DNA from: Hyphomicrobiales bacterium
GTDB lineage: Bacteria; Pseudomonadota; Alphaproteobacteria; Rhizobiales; Beijerinckiaceae
Length of the DNA stretch: 13,418 nt
Direction: 5' to 3'
Assembly (NCBI GenBank): GCA_015655535.1
Contig: JAATEW010000194.1
Coordinates: forward strand, 1 to 13,418
Position numbers and translations under genes: made by a program. Every line of letters begins with the position of its first letter. Within the stretch, counting starts at the first letter, position 1. The notes under the pieces are model-generated. The model worked only from the letters and a program-made list of their open reading frames with translations. It made no database searches and had not been told where the DNA came from. Positions 1-6,930 of the stretch are shown here, in pieces.

Positions 1-645
1 GGCGGCAAAAGGATCAAGTCGACGCTGATCGACCGCATCCAGGACCGCTGGGGCCATACGATCTACCGGCACGACGAACGCATCTGCCAGGGCTGCGACG
101 CGCCGAAATGGGCGAGCCAGCCTGAACCGAAGCTCATCGACAAGCGCGAGCAGGTGCTCGATCCTTTGACCGCCTATCAGATCACCTCGATCATGGAAGG
201 CGTCATTCAGCGTGGCACCGGTGTCGCGATCCGGGAAGTCGGCAAGCATCTCGCCGGCAAGACGGGCACGACCAACGAGGCGAAGGATCTGTGGTTCGTC
301 GGCTTCTCGCCCGATCTCGCAGTCGGCGTCTTCATGGGCTACGACCAGCCGCGTTCGCTGGGCGACTCGGCGCAGGCCGCGCTTTATACGGTGCCGATCT
401 TCCGCGACTTCATGAAACTCGCCTTGAAGGATAAGCCCGATGTGCCCTTCCGCGTGCCGCCGGGCATCAAGCTGATCTCGGTCGATCCCAAGACCGGACA
501 GCGCTCAAGCGGTGCCGGCTCGATTCTCGAAGCCTTCAAGCCCGGCACCGCGCCGCCCGATTCTTATAGCTCGACGCCGCAGGTGCTCTCGAACAGCCCA
601 GACGCCGACCGCGTCGTCGGCACGGGCACGGGCGGTCTTTATTGA
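1..645 (+). CDS. mrcA: Penicillin-binding protein 1A, C-terminal part (partial at window start)
   Basis: This is the 3' end of a class A PBP, the bifunctional enzyme that polymerises glycan strands and cross-links peptidoglycan at the outer face of the inner membrane. The reading frame is open from base 1, so the glycosyltransferase domain and the SxxK and SxN motifs lie upstream of the window. The third transpeptidase motif, KTGTT, is at 259-273 and continues as NEAKDLWFVGFSPDL, the usual class A pattern. Before it come a short loop with CQGC, as seen in alphaproteobacterial PBP1A, and the conserved helix around QITSIMEGVIQRGTG. The C-terminal tail of about 85 residues after the domain is proline- and serine-rich. 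The stop is TGA at 643-645. In many Rhizobiales prfB follows this gene, from memory; here a minus-strand pleD converges on it. The family is certain. The PBP1A assignment over other class A PBPs is likely. Confidence 0.92.
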   Translation, partial: GGKRIKSTLIDRIQDRWGHTIYRHDERICQGCDAPKWASQPEPKLIDKREQVLDPLTAYQITSIMEGVIQRGTGVAIREVGKHLAGKTGTTNEAKDLWFVGFSPDLAVGVFMGYDQPRSLGDSAQAALYTVPIFRDFMKLALKDKPDVPFRVPPGIKLISVDPKTGQRSSGAGSILEAFKPGTAPPDSYSSTPQVLSNSPDADRVVGTGTGGLY

Positions 646-961
646 GCCAAGGCTGACAACGATCACAGTGAAGAAAGAGGTGGCCGGCGGCAAATAGCTG
701 AGGAGGCCACTCCTGCCATCTGCGCGCCGGCCCACCCTACGGACCCAGGAGATGCGGCGGACCTGAGCACTCCGTAGGGTATCTCGTCAAAAACTGGCAT
801 TCGCATCATTCGCCCGGCGGAACTCTATCGAACCCGCGGCAGGCTCTCAGAAGCTAGCGCTACGGATTCGAAATGCAATGCGAGAATCACCGAATCGATT
901 TCTACGCTTACGATTTAACGTATGACTGATCCGGCAAGCCAGGCCGACCATCCAAACGAGG
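646..961. other. Convergent intergenic spacer (PBP1A / pleD)
   Basis: This 316-base stretch has no convincing gene; the short frames in it lack a ribosome binding site and family resemblance. It contains one clear structure, the perfect 10-bp inverted repeat at 734-743 and 771-780. I see no classical hairpin with a T-run for either converging gene. The last 120 bases are more AT-rich and carry no recognisable motif. Confidence 0.5.
734..780. repeat. Perfect 10-bp inverted repeat with 27-base loop
   Basis: ACCCTACGGA at 734-743 is matched exactly by its reverse complement TCCGTAGGGT at 771-780. The loop is long, 27 bases and GC-rich, and no T-tract follows on either strand. A bidirectional terminator between the convergent genes is possible, but the shape is atypical. 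Remnant ends of a small mobile or palindromic repeat are an alternative. Confidence 0.6.
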
Positions 962-2332
962 TTACGCCGCGTCGGCGCAGACTTTATTGCGGCCGCTGCC
1001 TTTCGACTTGTAAAGCGCTTTGTCGGCGCGACGGATCAATTCCTCCGCGGTCACATCATGGCTGCGTTCGGCAAGGCCGATCGAGACCGTGATCGGAATG
1101 GCGCGCCCCTCCGGCAGGATGCCGAAGACATCTTTTTCGACCGCCTCACGGACGCGTTCGGCAATTTTCATCGCCGTCTCGATACTGGTGTCCGGCATGA
1201 CGACGACGAATTCCTCGCCGCCCAGCCGGCAGAAGAGATCGACGCCGCGCAGAACCTTCTTGATGCGCCCGGCAAAGCCTTTGAGGACCTGATCGCCGGC
1301 TTCATGGCCGAAGGTGTCGTTGACGGTTTTGAAATGATCGATATCGAGGATCATCAGGCAGAGCGGCTGGGCCTTCTCCACGGCCTGGCCGACGAGCGTC
1401 GCGAGATGCGTGTCGAGATAGCGGCGATTGTTGAGCCCGGTCAAAGGATCGACCACGGTAAGTTCAATCGACGCTTGAACATTGTCGCGCAGATTATCGA
1501 CGTAGCGCTTGCGGCGGATCTGCGTGCGGACGCGCGCGATCAATTCATTGCGGTCGATCGGCCGCAGCAGATAATCGTTCACGCCGAGATCGAGCCCGCG
1601 CAACACGCGGGGGCGATCTTCGGTTTCGGCGATGCAAAGCAAAGGCAATTGGCGCGTCCGCTCGAGCGAGCGCAACTGGCTGCACAACCGCAAGGCGTCG
1701 TAATCCTGCAGGCCGAGGCTGACGATGAAGAGATCGTAATCCCCCTCGACGCCGCGAAACAACGCGGCCTGAGGATCTTTTTCGACCTCGACCTTATGGA
1801 GGCCGCGCAGCGCGGTGATCACGCGGTCGGCGGAGGAGTCGCGATCGTCGACGAGGAGAACGCGCCCGCCCTCGCCTTTCTCGGCTATGGCCGTCGCGAG
1901 GCTCGTTTGCATCCCGAGCTGTTCGAGCGTCAGGACGCGGGACCGCAATTCATCCAAGACGATCTTGAGACGCGAGAGCGAACGGACGCGGGCGATGAGC
2001 GCCATTTCATCGAGCGGCTTGGTGAGAAAATCGTCGGCGCCGACTTCGAGACCCTTCACCCGGTCGGAGGGCTGATCGAGCGCGGTCACCATGACGACGG
2101 GGATATGCAGCGTGGCTTGATCCTGCTTCAACCTGCGGCAGACCTCCAGACCGTCGATGCCGGGCATCATCACGTCCAAAAGCACCATGTCGCAATCGCC
2201 GCGGCGGCAGATGTCCAAAGCTTCCAGGCCGTTCGTCGCCGTCACGACGTCGAAATATTCGGCCATGAGCCGCGCCTTGAGAAGTTTCAGATTTGGAACG
2301 ACATCATCGACGATGAGTATCCGGGCAGTCAT
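962..2332 (-). CDS. pleD: PleD-type response regulator diguanylate cyclase (REC-REC-GGDEF)
   Basis: This 456-residue protein has the PleD architecture. REC1 (about 1-120) carries acidic residues D9/D10, phosphoacceptor D53, T83 and K105, at the numbering known for Caulobacter PleD. REC2 (about 157-275) is degenerate: serine 205 sits at the phosphoacceptor position and R257 replaces the usual lysine. It is therefore probably the dimerisation adaptor. The GGDEF domain (about 290-450) has an active GGEEF signature at 371-375. An RGVD inhibitory site at 362-365 lies exactly five residues upstream, so product-feedback-inhibited cyclic-di-GMP synthesis is expected. The start is ATG at 2332 with a weak GAG upstream. 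It follows divK after a 36-base gap on the same strand, the conserved divK-pleD arrangement, so co-transcription is likely. In Caulobacter, PleD is phosphorylated by DivJ under DivK control and acts at the stalked pole. Confidence 0.95.
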   Translation of the reverse strand: MTARILIVDDVVPNLKLLKARLMAEYFDVVTATNGLEALDICRRGDCDMVLLDVMMPGIDGLEVCRRLKQDQATLHIPVVMVTALDQPSDRVKGLEVGADDFLTKPLDEMALIARVRSLSRLKIVLDELRSRVLTLEQLGMQTSLATAIAEKGEGGRVLLVDDRDSSADRVITALRGLHKVEVEKDPQAALFRGVEGDYDLFIVSLGLQDYDALRLCSQLRSLERTRQLPLLCIAETEDRPRVLRGLDLGVNDYLLRPIDRNELIARVRTQIRRKRYVDNLRDNVQASIELTVVDPLTGLNNRRYLDTHLATLVGQAVEKAQPLCLMILDIDHFKTVNDTFGHEAGDQVLKGFAGRIKKVLRGVDLFCRLGGEEFVVVMPDTSIETAMKIAERVREAVEKDVFGILPEGRAIPITVSIGLAERSHDVTAEELIRRADKALYKSKGSGRNKVCADAA

Positions 2333-2368
2333 CTTGCTCAGGCCCCAATCTTTTGTGCGCGCCGCGCT

Positions 2369-2740
2369 CTATTGTTCCGCGAGGTAATTTTTGACCGTCT
2401 CAAGGAATTTGACGACCGAAATCGGCTTGGAGAGATAGGCCTCGCAGCCGCCCTGCCGGATTTTTTCCTCGTCGCCCTTCATGGCGAAAGCCGTAATGGC
2501 GATCACCGGAATGTGGCGTAAGGTTTCGTCATCCTTAATCCATTGCGTCACTTGAAGCCCGGAGACCTCCGGCAATTGAATATCCATCAAAATGAGGTTC
2601 GGCATGTGGGTTCGCGCCAATTCGACGGCTTCAACGCCGCTTCTCGTCTGCACGGTCTTGTAGCCATGCGCTTCGAGAAGATCGTTGAACAACTTCATGT
2701 TCAGCTCATTATCCTCGACGATCAGGACACTTTTCTGCAT
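2369..2740 (-). CDS. divK: Cell-cycle single-domain response regulator DivK
   Basis: This 123-residue stand-alone receiver domain closely resembles Caulobacter DivK: VLIVEDNELNMKLF at the N-terminus, then LILMDIQLPE with phosphoacceptor D53, T83, the DivK signature AFAMKGDEE including D90, and K105 in EAYLSKPISVV. DivK relays phosphate from the PleC and DivJ histidine kinases and allosterically controls DivJ, PleC and DivL, and so CtrA activity. I chose the ATG at 2740 because its residue numbering matches Caulobacter DivK. An ATG two codons earlier (2746) is nearly as good, since GGAG at 2754-2751 lies 10 bases before the first and 4 before the second. The frame stays open to 2950, but that extension overlaps the divergent DUF3572 gene and has no homology I recognise. 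It is first in the divK-pleD operon. Confidence 0.95.
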   Translation of the reverse strand: MQKSVLIVEDNELNMKLFNDLLEAHGYKTVQTRSGVEAVELARTHMPNLILMDIQLPEVSGLQVTQWIKDDETLRHIPVIAITAFAMKGDEEKIRQGGCEAYLSKPISVVKFLETVKNYLAEQ

Positions 2741-2844
2741 TTTCATCCAGCTCCGCGCCCGATTGGCGAATCTTCCCATCGGCGGGAGAAACCTTACGCA
2801 TAAACCTGTAGCTGAGAGAAATTGACGAAAGGCAAATCCCACCG

Positions 2845-3168
2845 ATGAAACACGGGCGCATTTCGCCGCCGGCCTCGGGGTCCGGAGGCCTGTCGCGAGA
2901 GGCGGCGGAGGCTTTGGCGATCGAGGCTTTGAGCTTTCTCGCGGCGGCACCGGAGCGCCTCGATCGATTTATGGCTCTTGGCGGGTTATCCCCAGGAAAT
3001 CTGCGCGAAGTGGCGAAAAGTCCGGGATTTTTGGCTGCGGTCCTCGATCACCTCGCGCAGGACGATAGCTTGCTGCTCGCTTTTGCCGAAATGGCCACCT
3101 GCAATCCGAAATTCATTCTTCTGGCGCGAAATTGCCTCGATCCGCCGGCTGAGGACACGTTTCCGTGA
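2845..3168 (+). CDS. DUF3572 family protein
   Basis: This 107-residue, mostly helical, soluble protein has no signal peptide. The core from about residue 17 on (AEALAIEALSFLAAAPERL, then RFMALGGLSPGNLREVA, then FLAAVLDHLAQDDSLLLAFAE) fits the DUF3572 family, which is largely confined to alphaproteobacteria and has no known function. It is transcribed divergently from divK with about 100 bases between the two starts, an arrangement I recall from other Rhizobiales. Its 3' end overlaps the dinB start by 4 bases (GTGA), so the two are probably translationally coupled. The ribosome binding site is weak: AAAGG lies about 12 bases before the ATG. The coupling suggests co-expression with dinB but does not reveal a role. 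Confidence 0.8.
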   Translation: MKHGRISPPASGSGGLSREAAEALAIEALSFLAAAPERLDRFMALGGLSPGNLREVAKSPGFLAAVLDHLAQDDSLLLAFAEMATCNPKFILLARNCLDPPAEDTFP

Positions 3169-4454
3169 ACCCGACGCAAGGGCTTTGCCGCGATTGTCTG
3201 GCACTACAAATATTCGCTGCCGACGGCCCAATCCGCCGCTGCCAGGCTTGCGGTTCTCCTCGCGCGCTGGTTCATCTGGAATTGGCGGAGCTTTCCATCG
3301 CGCATGTCGATTGCGACGCCTTTTATGCGACGGTCGAAAAGCGCGACAATCCCGCCTTGCGCGACAAGCCGCTGATCGTCGGCGGCGGCAAACGCGGCGT
3401 CGTCGCGACATGCTGCTATATCGCCCGCACCTATGGCGTGCGCTCGGCCATGCCGATGTTCAAGGCGCTGGCCGCCTGCCCGCAGGCCATCGTGGTTCCA
3501 CCCGACATGGCGAAATATGCGCGCGTCGCCCGGCACGTCCGCGCGCTCATGCTCGAACTGACGCCGCTTGTCGAGCCCATCTCGATCGATGAAGCCTTTC
3601 TCGACCTTTCGGGAACGGAAGCGCTTCACGGCGGCCCCGCGGCCTTCGTGTTGGCGCGTTTCGCCGACCGCATCGAAAAAGACCTCGGCATCACGGTCTC
3701 GATCGGGCTCAGCTATTGCAAATTTCTCGCGAAAATCGCTTCCGATCTCGATAAGCCGCGCGGCTTTCAGCTTATCGGACGCACCGAGGCCATAGCCTTC
3801 CTACGCGGCCGCCCGATCGGGCTGATCTCCGGCGTTGGCAAAGTCATGCAGGAGCGGCTTGCCCGCGACGGCTTCAATCGTTTTGGCGATCTGCAAGACC
3901 GCAGCGAGGAAGATCTTCTGCTGCGCTACGGGCCGGAAGGCCAGCGCCTTTATCGTCTGGCGCAAGGCATCGACCGGCGCAAGGTCACACCAGAGCGGGA
4001 GACGAAAAGCATTTCCGCCGAGACGACCTTCGACACGGACCTAAGCAGTGCTGAAGACCTCATGCCGGTCCTGCACCGGCTGAGCGAGAAGGTCGCTGTG
4101 CGGCTGCGGCGCTCCGCGCTTGCAACGCGCGGCCTCTCGCTGAAACTGAAGAGCGCCGATTTCAAAACACGCACCCGCGCACGATCGGGCTTTCCGCCGA
4201 CGCAGCTTTCGAACCGGCTTTTCGCGGCCGCGCGGGATCTCCTGTTGCGGGAATTGGATGGCACGCGCTTTCGCCTGATCGGCATTGCCGCGCATGATCT
4301 CTGTCCGGCCGAAGAAGCCGATCAAGGCGATCTTGTCGACACAAGCCTCGCCCGCGAAAAGGCGACGGAAGCGGCGATCGACGCCTTGCGCGACAGGTTC
4401 GGCCCGGGCGCCGTGGTCAAAGGCATTTCGCTCCGGCCACGCGGGGGGAAATGA
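3165..4454 (+). CDS. dinB: DNA polymerase IV (Y-family) with N-terminal four-cysteine extension
   Basis: This is a Y-family translesion polymerase of 429 residues, against about 350 for E. coli DinB. The palm motif HVDCDAFYATVEKR places catalytic D49 and the steric-gate aromatic Y54. The second catalytic block, SIDEAFLDLSGTE, has D142 and E143. Finger and thumb sequences follow (ISIGLSYCKFLAKIASDLDKP, then RPIGLISGVGKV for the helix-hairpin-helix), with a little-finger domain in the C-terminal third. The first 40 residues are extra and hold C8-x2-C11 and C26-x2-C29, a likely zinc-binding module seen in some alphaproteobacterial DinB proteins. The start is GTG at 3165, overlapping the DUF3572 stop as GTGA; it keeps all four cysteines in frame. 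I see no LexA box, but promoter control would lie before 2845. The sequence near the C-terminus contains QGDLVD, at best a weak clamp-binding candidate. Confidence 0.93.
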   Translation: MNPTQGLCRDCLALQIFAADGPIRRCQACGSPRALVHLELAELSIAHVDCDAFYATVEKRDNPALRDKPLIVGGGKRGVVATCCYIARTYGVRSAMPMFKALAACPQAIVVPPDMAKYARVARHVRALMLELTPLVEPISIDEAFLDLSGTEALHGGPAAFVLARFADRIEKDLGITVSIGLSYCKFLAKIASDLDKPRGFQLIGRTEAIAFLRGRPIGLISGVGKVMQERLARDGFNRFGDLQDRSEEDLLLRYGPEGQRLYRLAQGIDRRKVTPERETKSISAETTFDTDLSSAEDLMPVLHRLSEKVAVRLRRSALATRGLSLKLKSADFKTRTRARSGFPPTQLSNRLFAAARDLLLRELDGTRFRLIGIAAHDLCPAEEADQGDLVDTSLAREKATEAAIDALRDRFGPGAVVKGISLRPRGGK

Positions 4455-4482
4455 GGAATCGTAATGCACCGATATGTTTACC

Positions 4483-4514
4483 TTGACAGCGCGACGCAAA
4501 CTTCTTGATTCTTG
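4483..4514 (+). promoter_or_regulatory. Candidate sigma-70 promoter of the LprI-like gene
   Basis: TTGACA at 4483-4488 is an exact -35 hexamer. The region 17-19 bases downstream (TGATTCTTG, 4506-4514) is a poor -10 match, so this is tentative. It lies between the dinB stop and the small gene at 4559 and would give that gene its own transcript. Confidence 0.3.
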
Positions 4515-4558
4515 TAGGCAAGAATGGGAGCTCTTTGCTCTCAAAGAGGAACGTAGTT

Positions 4559-4960
4559 ATGCGTCCAATAGTTCTTATGTTGATTTTGGTGCTGAATAGC
4601 GGCTCTGCGTTTGCCGAGGACCCATGCGCTGAACTTGAAAAGCAGTATTCAGTGATTGGAGTGGCGCTTTGCGCTGAGGTTAATTTCGATAAATCGGATA
4701 ACGCCCTCAATGAAATTTACAAAAAGGTGGTGGCTCTTCTCAAGGAAGAGAGACGGGATCTTAAGCCGCTGATTACGGCGGAGCGTGCTTGGATCGCCGA
4801 ACGTGATGCGCGGTGCAGCGAACGGGCGAAAGAAGAGGACTTAATTGATCGTACCGGAGACGGCGTGATTATAGATTGTAAGACGAAGTGGACGAATGCT
4901 CGAATTGCGACGCTGAAGGATTATCTGGATGGCTGGAGCAACGCTTCCGAACCTCGTTAG
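4559..4960 (+). CDS. Secreted LprI/DUF1311-type protein (putative lysozyme-inhibitor family)
   Basis: This 133-residue protein has a Sec signal peptide (MRPIVLMLILVLNSGSAFA, cleavage near residue 19). The mature part has the DUF1311/LprI pattern: C23 and C38 near the start, DNALNEIYKKVVALLKEE, the hallmark ERAWIAERDARC with C86, then C107. That makes four cysteines, enough for two disulfides in the periplasm. LprI of Mycobacterium was reported to inhibit lysozyme; most members are uncharacterised, so that activity is only a possibility. ATG 4559 is chosen because GAGGA at 4546-4550 sits 8 bases before it and it begins the signal peptide; the frame is also open from 4505. GC is about 50 percent over 4621-4920 by my count, against about 70 percent in a 60-base sample of the RidA gene, and codon use looks looser. 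This suggests later acquisition. A hairpin lies downstream at 5134-5161. Confidence 0.78.
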   Translation: MRPIVLMLILVLNSGSAFAEDPCAELEKQYSVIGVALCAEVNFDKSDNALNEIYKKVVALLKEERRDLKPLITAERAWIAERDARCSERAKEEDLIDRTGDGVIIDCKTKWTNARIATLKDYLDGWSNASEPR

Positions 4961-5133
4961 TAGGCAGACTGCCCGCTAGCCTTGAATTATGCAGCGGAAA
5001 AGGATCCCTTCGGGAAACGTGGAAGCGCCGACAATAGGCGGAGTGGACGCAAACCAACCATCGCGGATGGGTTGCTCACCATCCTCTCCATTCCCACCCA
5101 CGCCACCGCAACACATAACAAAACCCTCATGCC

Positions 5134-5161
5134 GCGGCGCGCTTTTTCAAAAGCGCGCCGC
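5134..5161. terminator. Hairpin between convergent LprI-like and eipB genes
   Basis: GCGGCGCGCTTTT (5134-5146) is followed after TC by its exact complement AAAAGCGCGCCGC (5149-5161). The practical structure is a 9-bp GC stem with an AT-rich top. It lies 36 bases past the eipB stop and 174 bases past the LprI-like stop. On the minus strand the stem is followed within about 8 bases by GGGTTTTGTT, so termination of eipB is the better reading. Confidence 0.55.
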
Positions 5162-5196
5162 AAAACACGGAGGCAACGCGCGCGGGCGGAGCGATC

Positions 5197-6090
5197 TTAT
5201 TTCGAGCAGGTCTGCTGCGGCAGAAGTTCGAGGCTCGTCATTTCGCCGCCGAGGATGAAATCGCCGTAATCGAGCTTCAACGCGCGGGAGATGCCGTTCT
5301 CGTAGAGATCGAAGGACAGAATATAATTCGGACCTTCGTCCTTTTTGCCGACCTCGAAATAGCTGATCGACACCGGCCAGCGCTTCATGTTTTCGAGCGC
5401 CGGGATGTGGGCCGCCTGTTCCACCACAGGCGCCGAGATCGAATGGCCGATGATGGTCGTGGTTTCATAGAGCTTGTCGCCCGTCTCGGACCCATCATAG
5501 ACGGTCAATTGAAGAATGTTACGGCCGTCTTCGGCCGCATCGAGGATGCGCCGCAAATGTTCGGTCGGAAACACGACGTCGGTATCGAGATTGAGCTTGC
5601 CAGGCTTCGGCTTGGACAAAGCGATGGACAGCGCGCCCTCGGCCGCCTTCGTGGCTTTGCCGTCGATGATGTCGTTTTGCGCATTGTCGACATTGGTCTG
5701 CATGTCGAAGGCGAAATTCTTGCCGTCGCCATCTTCGAATGTCGCCGAGCGCATGTCCGAGACGCGCGTCGGTCCCTCGGCCGGCTGCAACTCGGTCAAT
5801 TGCCGGAAGTTCTGCACATAGCCGTCGCAGGCCGAGCCGGAGAAGTCGAACGCGATGCGGCCACGCGCGGCGGTCGGGCTTTTGTTGCCCGTGGATTTCA
5901 AAAGCGTCAGCTCATAGACGGCACGGTGCGCCGCGAGCGGCATGGTGGGATTGGTCTTCACGCTCGTGGTGCCGCCTTCGGGCGCTGGCCCCGCCGGCGG
6001 ATTGGCCCTAAGGTCGCTAAGCGGCCATGACGACAGGACAGCGGCCGTTAGAATGCCAGCTCCCGCCAAAAGAAATGTCCGATTTTGCAT
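5197..6090 (-). CDS. eipB: EipB-family periplasmic cell-envelope integrity protein (DUF1849)
   Basis: This 297-residue exported protein starts with a hydrophobic N-terminus (about residues 5-24) and a proline/glycine-rich linker to about 48. The rest matches the EipB/DUF1849 family: AAHRAVYELTL, GRIAFDFSGSACDGYVQNFR, later KRWPVSISYFE, and SFDLYENGISRALKLDYGDF near the end. Brucella EipB is a monomeric beta-spiral protein of about 280 residues needed for envelope integrity, with one conserved disulfide. Here exactly two cysteines occur in the mature part, C88 and C295, at corresponding places near the start and end of the domain. The start is ATG 6090 with GGGAG four bases upstream. It converges on the LprI-like gene and diverges from the RidA gene across 366 bases. 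Confidence 0.85.
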   Translation of the reverse strand: MQNRTFLLAGAGILTAAVLSSWPLSDLRANPPAGPAPEGGTTSVKTNPTMPLAAHRAVYELTLLKSTGNKSPTAARGRIAFDFSGSACDGYVQNFRQLTELQPAEGPTRVSDMRSATFEDGDGKNFAFDMQTNVDNAQNDIIDGKATKAAEGALSIALSKPKPGKLNLDTDVVFPTEHLRRILDAAEDGRNILQLTVYDGSETGDKLYETTTIIGHSISAPVVEQAAHIPALENMKRWPVSISYFEVGKKDEGPNYILSFDLYENGISRALKLDYGDFILGGEMTSLELLPQQTCSK

Positions 6091-6456
6091 AGGGCTCCCT
6101 TTATCCTTCTGTGACGAAGGCCATGCCGGGTTGGAATGGCAAAATTACGGGCAATGGCGCCGCCAGACGCAGGCCCGGATTCTTTGTTGCGTCGCAATTG
6201 AACCAGAACACGCGTTTGAAATCAAACCATTAGCGGCGAGACACAGCCGAAGCCTGGCAAGGCACGGAAAGATTTGAGTAAATATAGCCCAGATTTTTTT
6301 GAGTCGCGGATATTCCATTGGTTAACGGCTCGCCGGCTCTGGTTAACGGCTCCCCGCTCCGCTGCTTTGCATTGCCTGTCTTTGCACAGCTTGTCTTGCA
6401 CCTTTCACGCCGATCGCGCATGTCTCACCCGATAAACTGAAAGCCAGGAGTTTAGG
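6091..6456. other. Divergent promoter region, eipB / RidA gene
   Basis: This 366-base spacer separates oppositely oriented starts and has no coding sequence I can support. It is AT-richer around 6270-6320. It carries a 13-bp direct repeat at 6319-6331 and 6340-6352, and an imperfect pair TGTCTTTGCAC (6377-6387) and TGTCTTGCAC (6392-6401). A GAGTC at 6301-6305 fits the CcrM methylation motif GANTC. I cannot name a -35/-10 pair with confidence. Confidence 0.5.
6319..6352. repeat. 13-bp direct repeat, copies 21 bp apart
   Basis: TGGTTAACGGCTC occurs at 6319-6331 and again, identically, at 6340-6352. The start-to-start distance of 21 bp is two helical turns, which would place two bound proteins on the same DNA face. 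The second copy ends 104 bases before the RidA start and the first begins about 230 bases before the eipB start. The identity is directly visible; the operator role is inferred. Confidence 0.55.
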
Positions 6457-6930
6457 ATGAGCGAAGTCGAAAAGAAATTGCAGGTGCTGGGCATCAGCCT
6501 GCCGACTCCGGCCGCGCCGGTGGCGAATTACGTCGCCTATGTCATCAGCGGATCGCTTCTCGTCATCTCCGGCCAGGTTGCTTTCGGACCCGACGGCAAG
6601 ATCGCGCCGGATCACACCGGCAAGATCGGAGCGGGCGTTTCGGCCGAGGCCGGCGTTGCGGCGGCACGCCAATGCGCGATCAATGTTCTGGCGCAAGCCA
6701 AGGCCGCCGTCGGCGATCTCGACAAGATCGTCCGTTGCGTGCGGCTTGGCGGTTTCATCAATGTCGCGCCGGGATTTTCAGCCGTTGCGCCGATCATGAA
6801 TGGTGCGTCCGATCTGATGGTCGAGGTTTTGGGCGATAAGGGGCGCCACGCCCGCTCGACGATCGGCGTTGCCGAACTGCCGCTCGACTCCGCGGTCGAA
6901 GTCGAGGCGATCTTCGAAATCAGCCTGTGA
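6457..6930 (+). CDS. RidA family protein (YjgF/YER057c/UK114)
   Basis: This 157-residue protein belongs to the Rid superfamily, the longer subclass often annotated next to metabolic genes in Rhizobiales. It has the expected core: LLVISGQVAFGPDGKI, the helix AARQCAINVLAQAKAAVGDL, then RLGGFINVAPGF, and the C-terminal HARSTIGVAELPLDSAVEVEAIFEI. R133 corresponds to the catalytic/binding arginine R105 of E. coli RidA, so deaminase activity on reactive 2-aminoacrylate-type enamines or imines is possible; substrates of this subclass are not settled. It is cytosolic with no signal peptide. The start ATG 6457 has AGGAG at 6446-6450, six bases away. Its stop overlaps the start of the phosphodiesterase gene (GTGA), implying an operon of at least two genes. 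Confidence 0.88.
   Translation: MSEVEKKLQVLGISLPTPAAPVANYVAYVISGSLLVISGQVAFGPDGKIAPDHTGKIGAGVSAEAGVAAARQCAINVLAQAKAAVGDLDKIVRCVRLGGFINVAPGFSAVAPIMNGASDLMVEVLGDKGRHARSTIGVAELPLDSAVEVEAIFEISL

Noticed and set aside
1058..2521. A 487-codon plus-strand open frame opposite pleD and divK
   Set aside because: It is antisense to two unmistakable response regulators; long antisense frames are expected in GC-rich coding DNA and the translation resembles no family.
2741..2950. Longer N-terminus for DivK
   Set aside because: The extension is low-complexity, crosses into the divergent DUF3572 gene and is absent from known DivK proteins; a GGAG sits before the short start.
4320..4345. QGDLVD near the DinB C-terminus as a sliding-clamp binding motif
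   Set aside because: It matches the QxxLF-type consensus poorly and is not at the extreme C-terminus; kept only as a remark.
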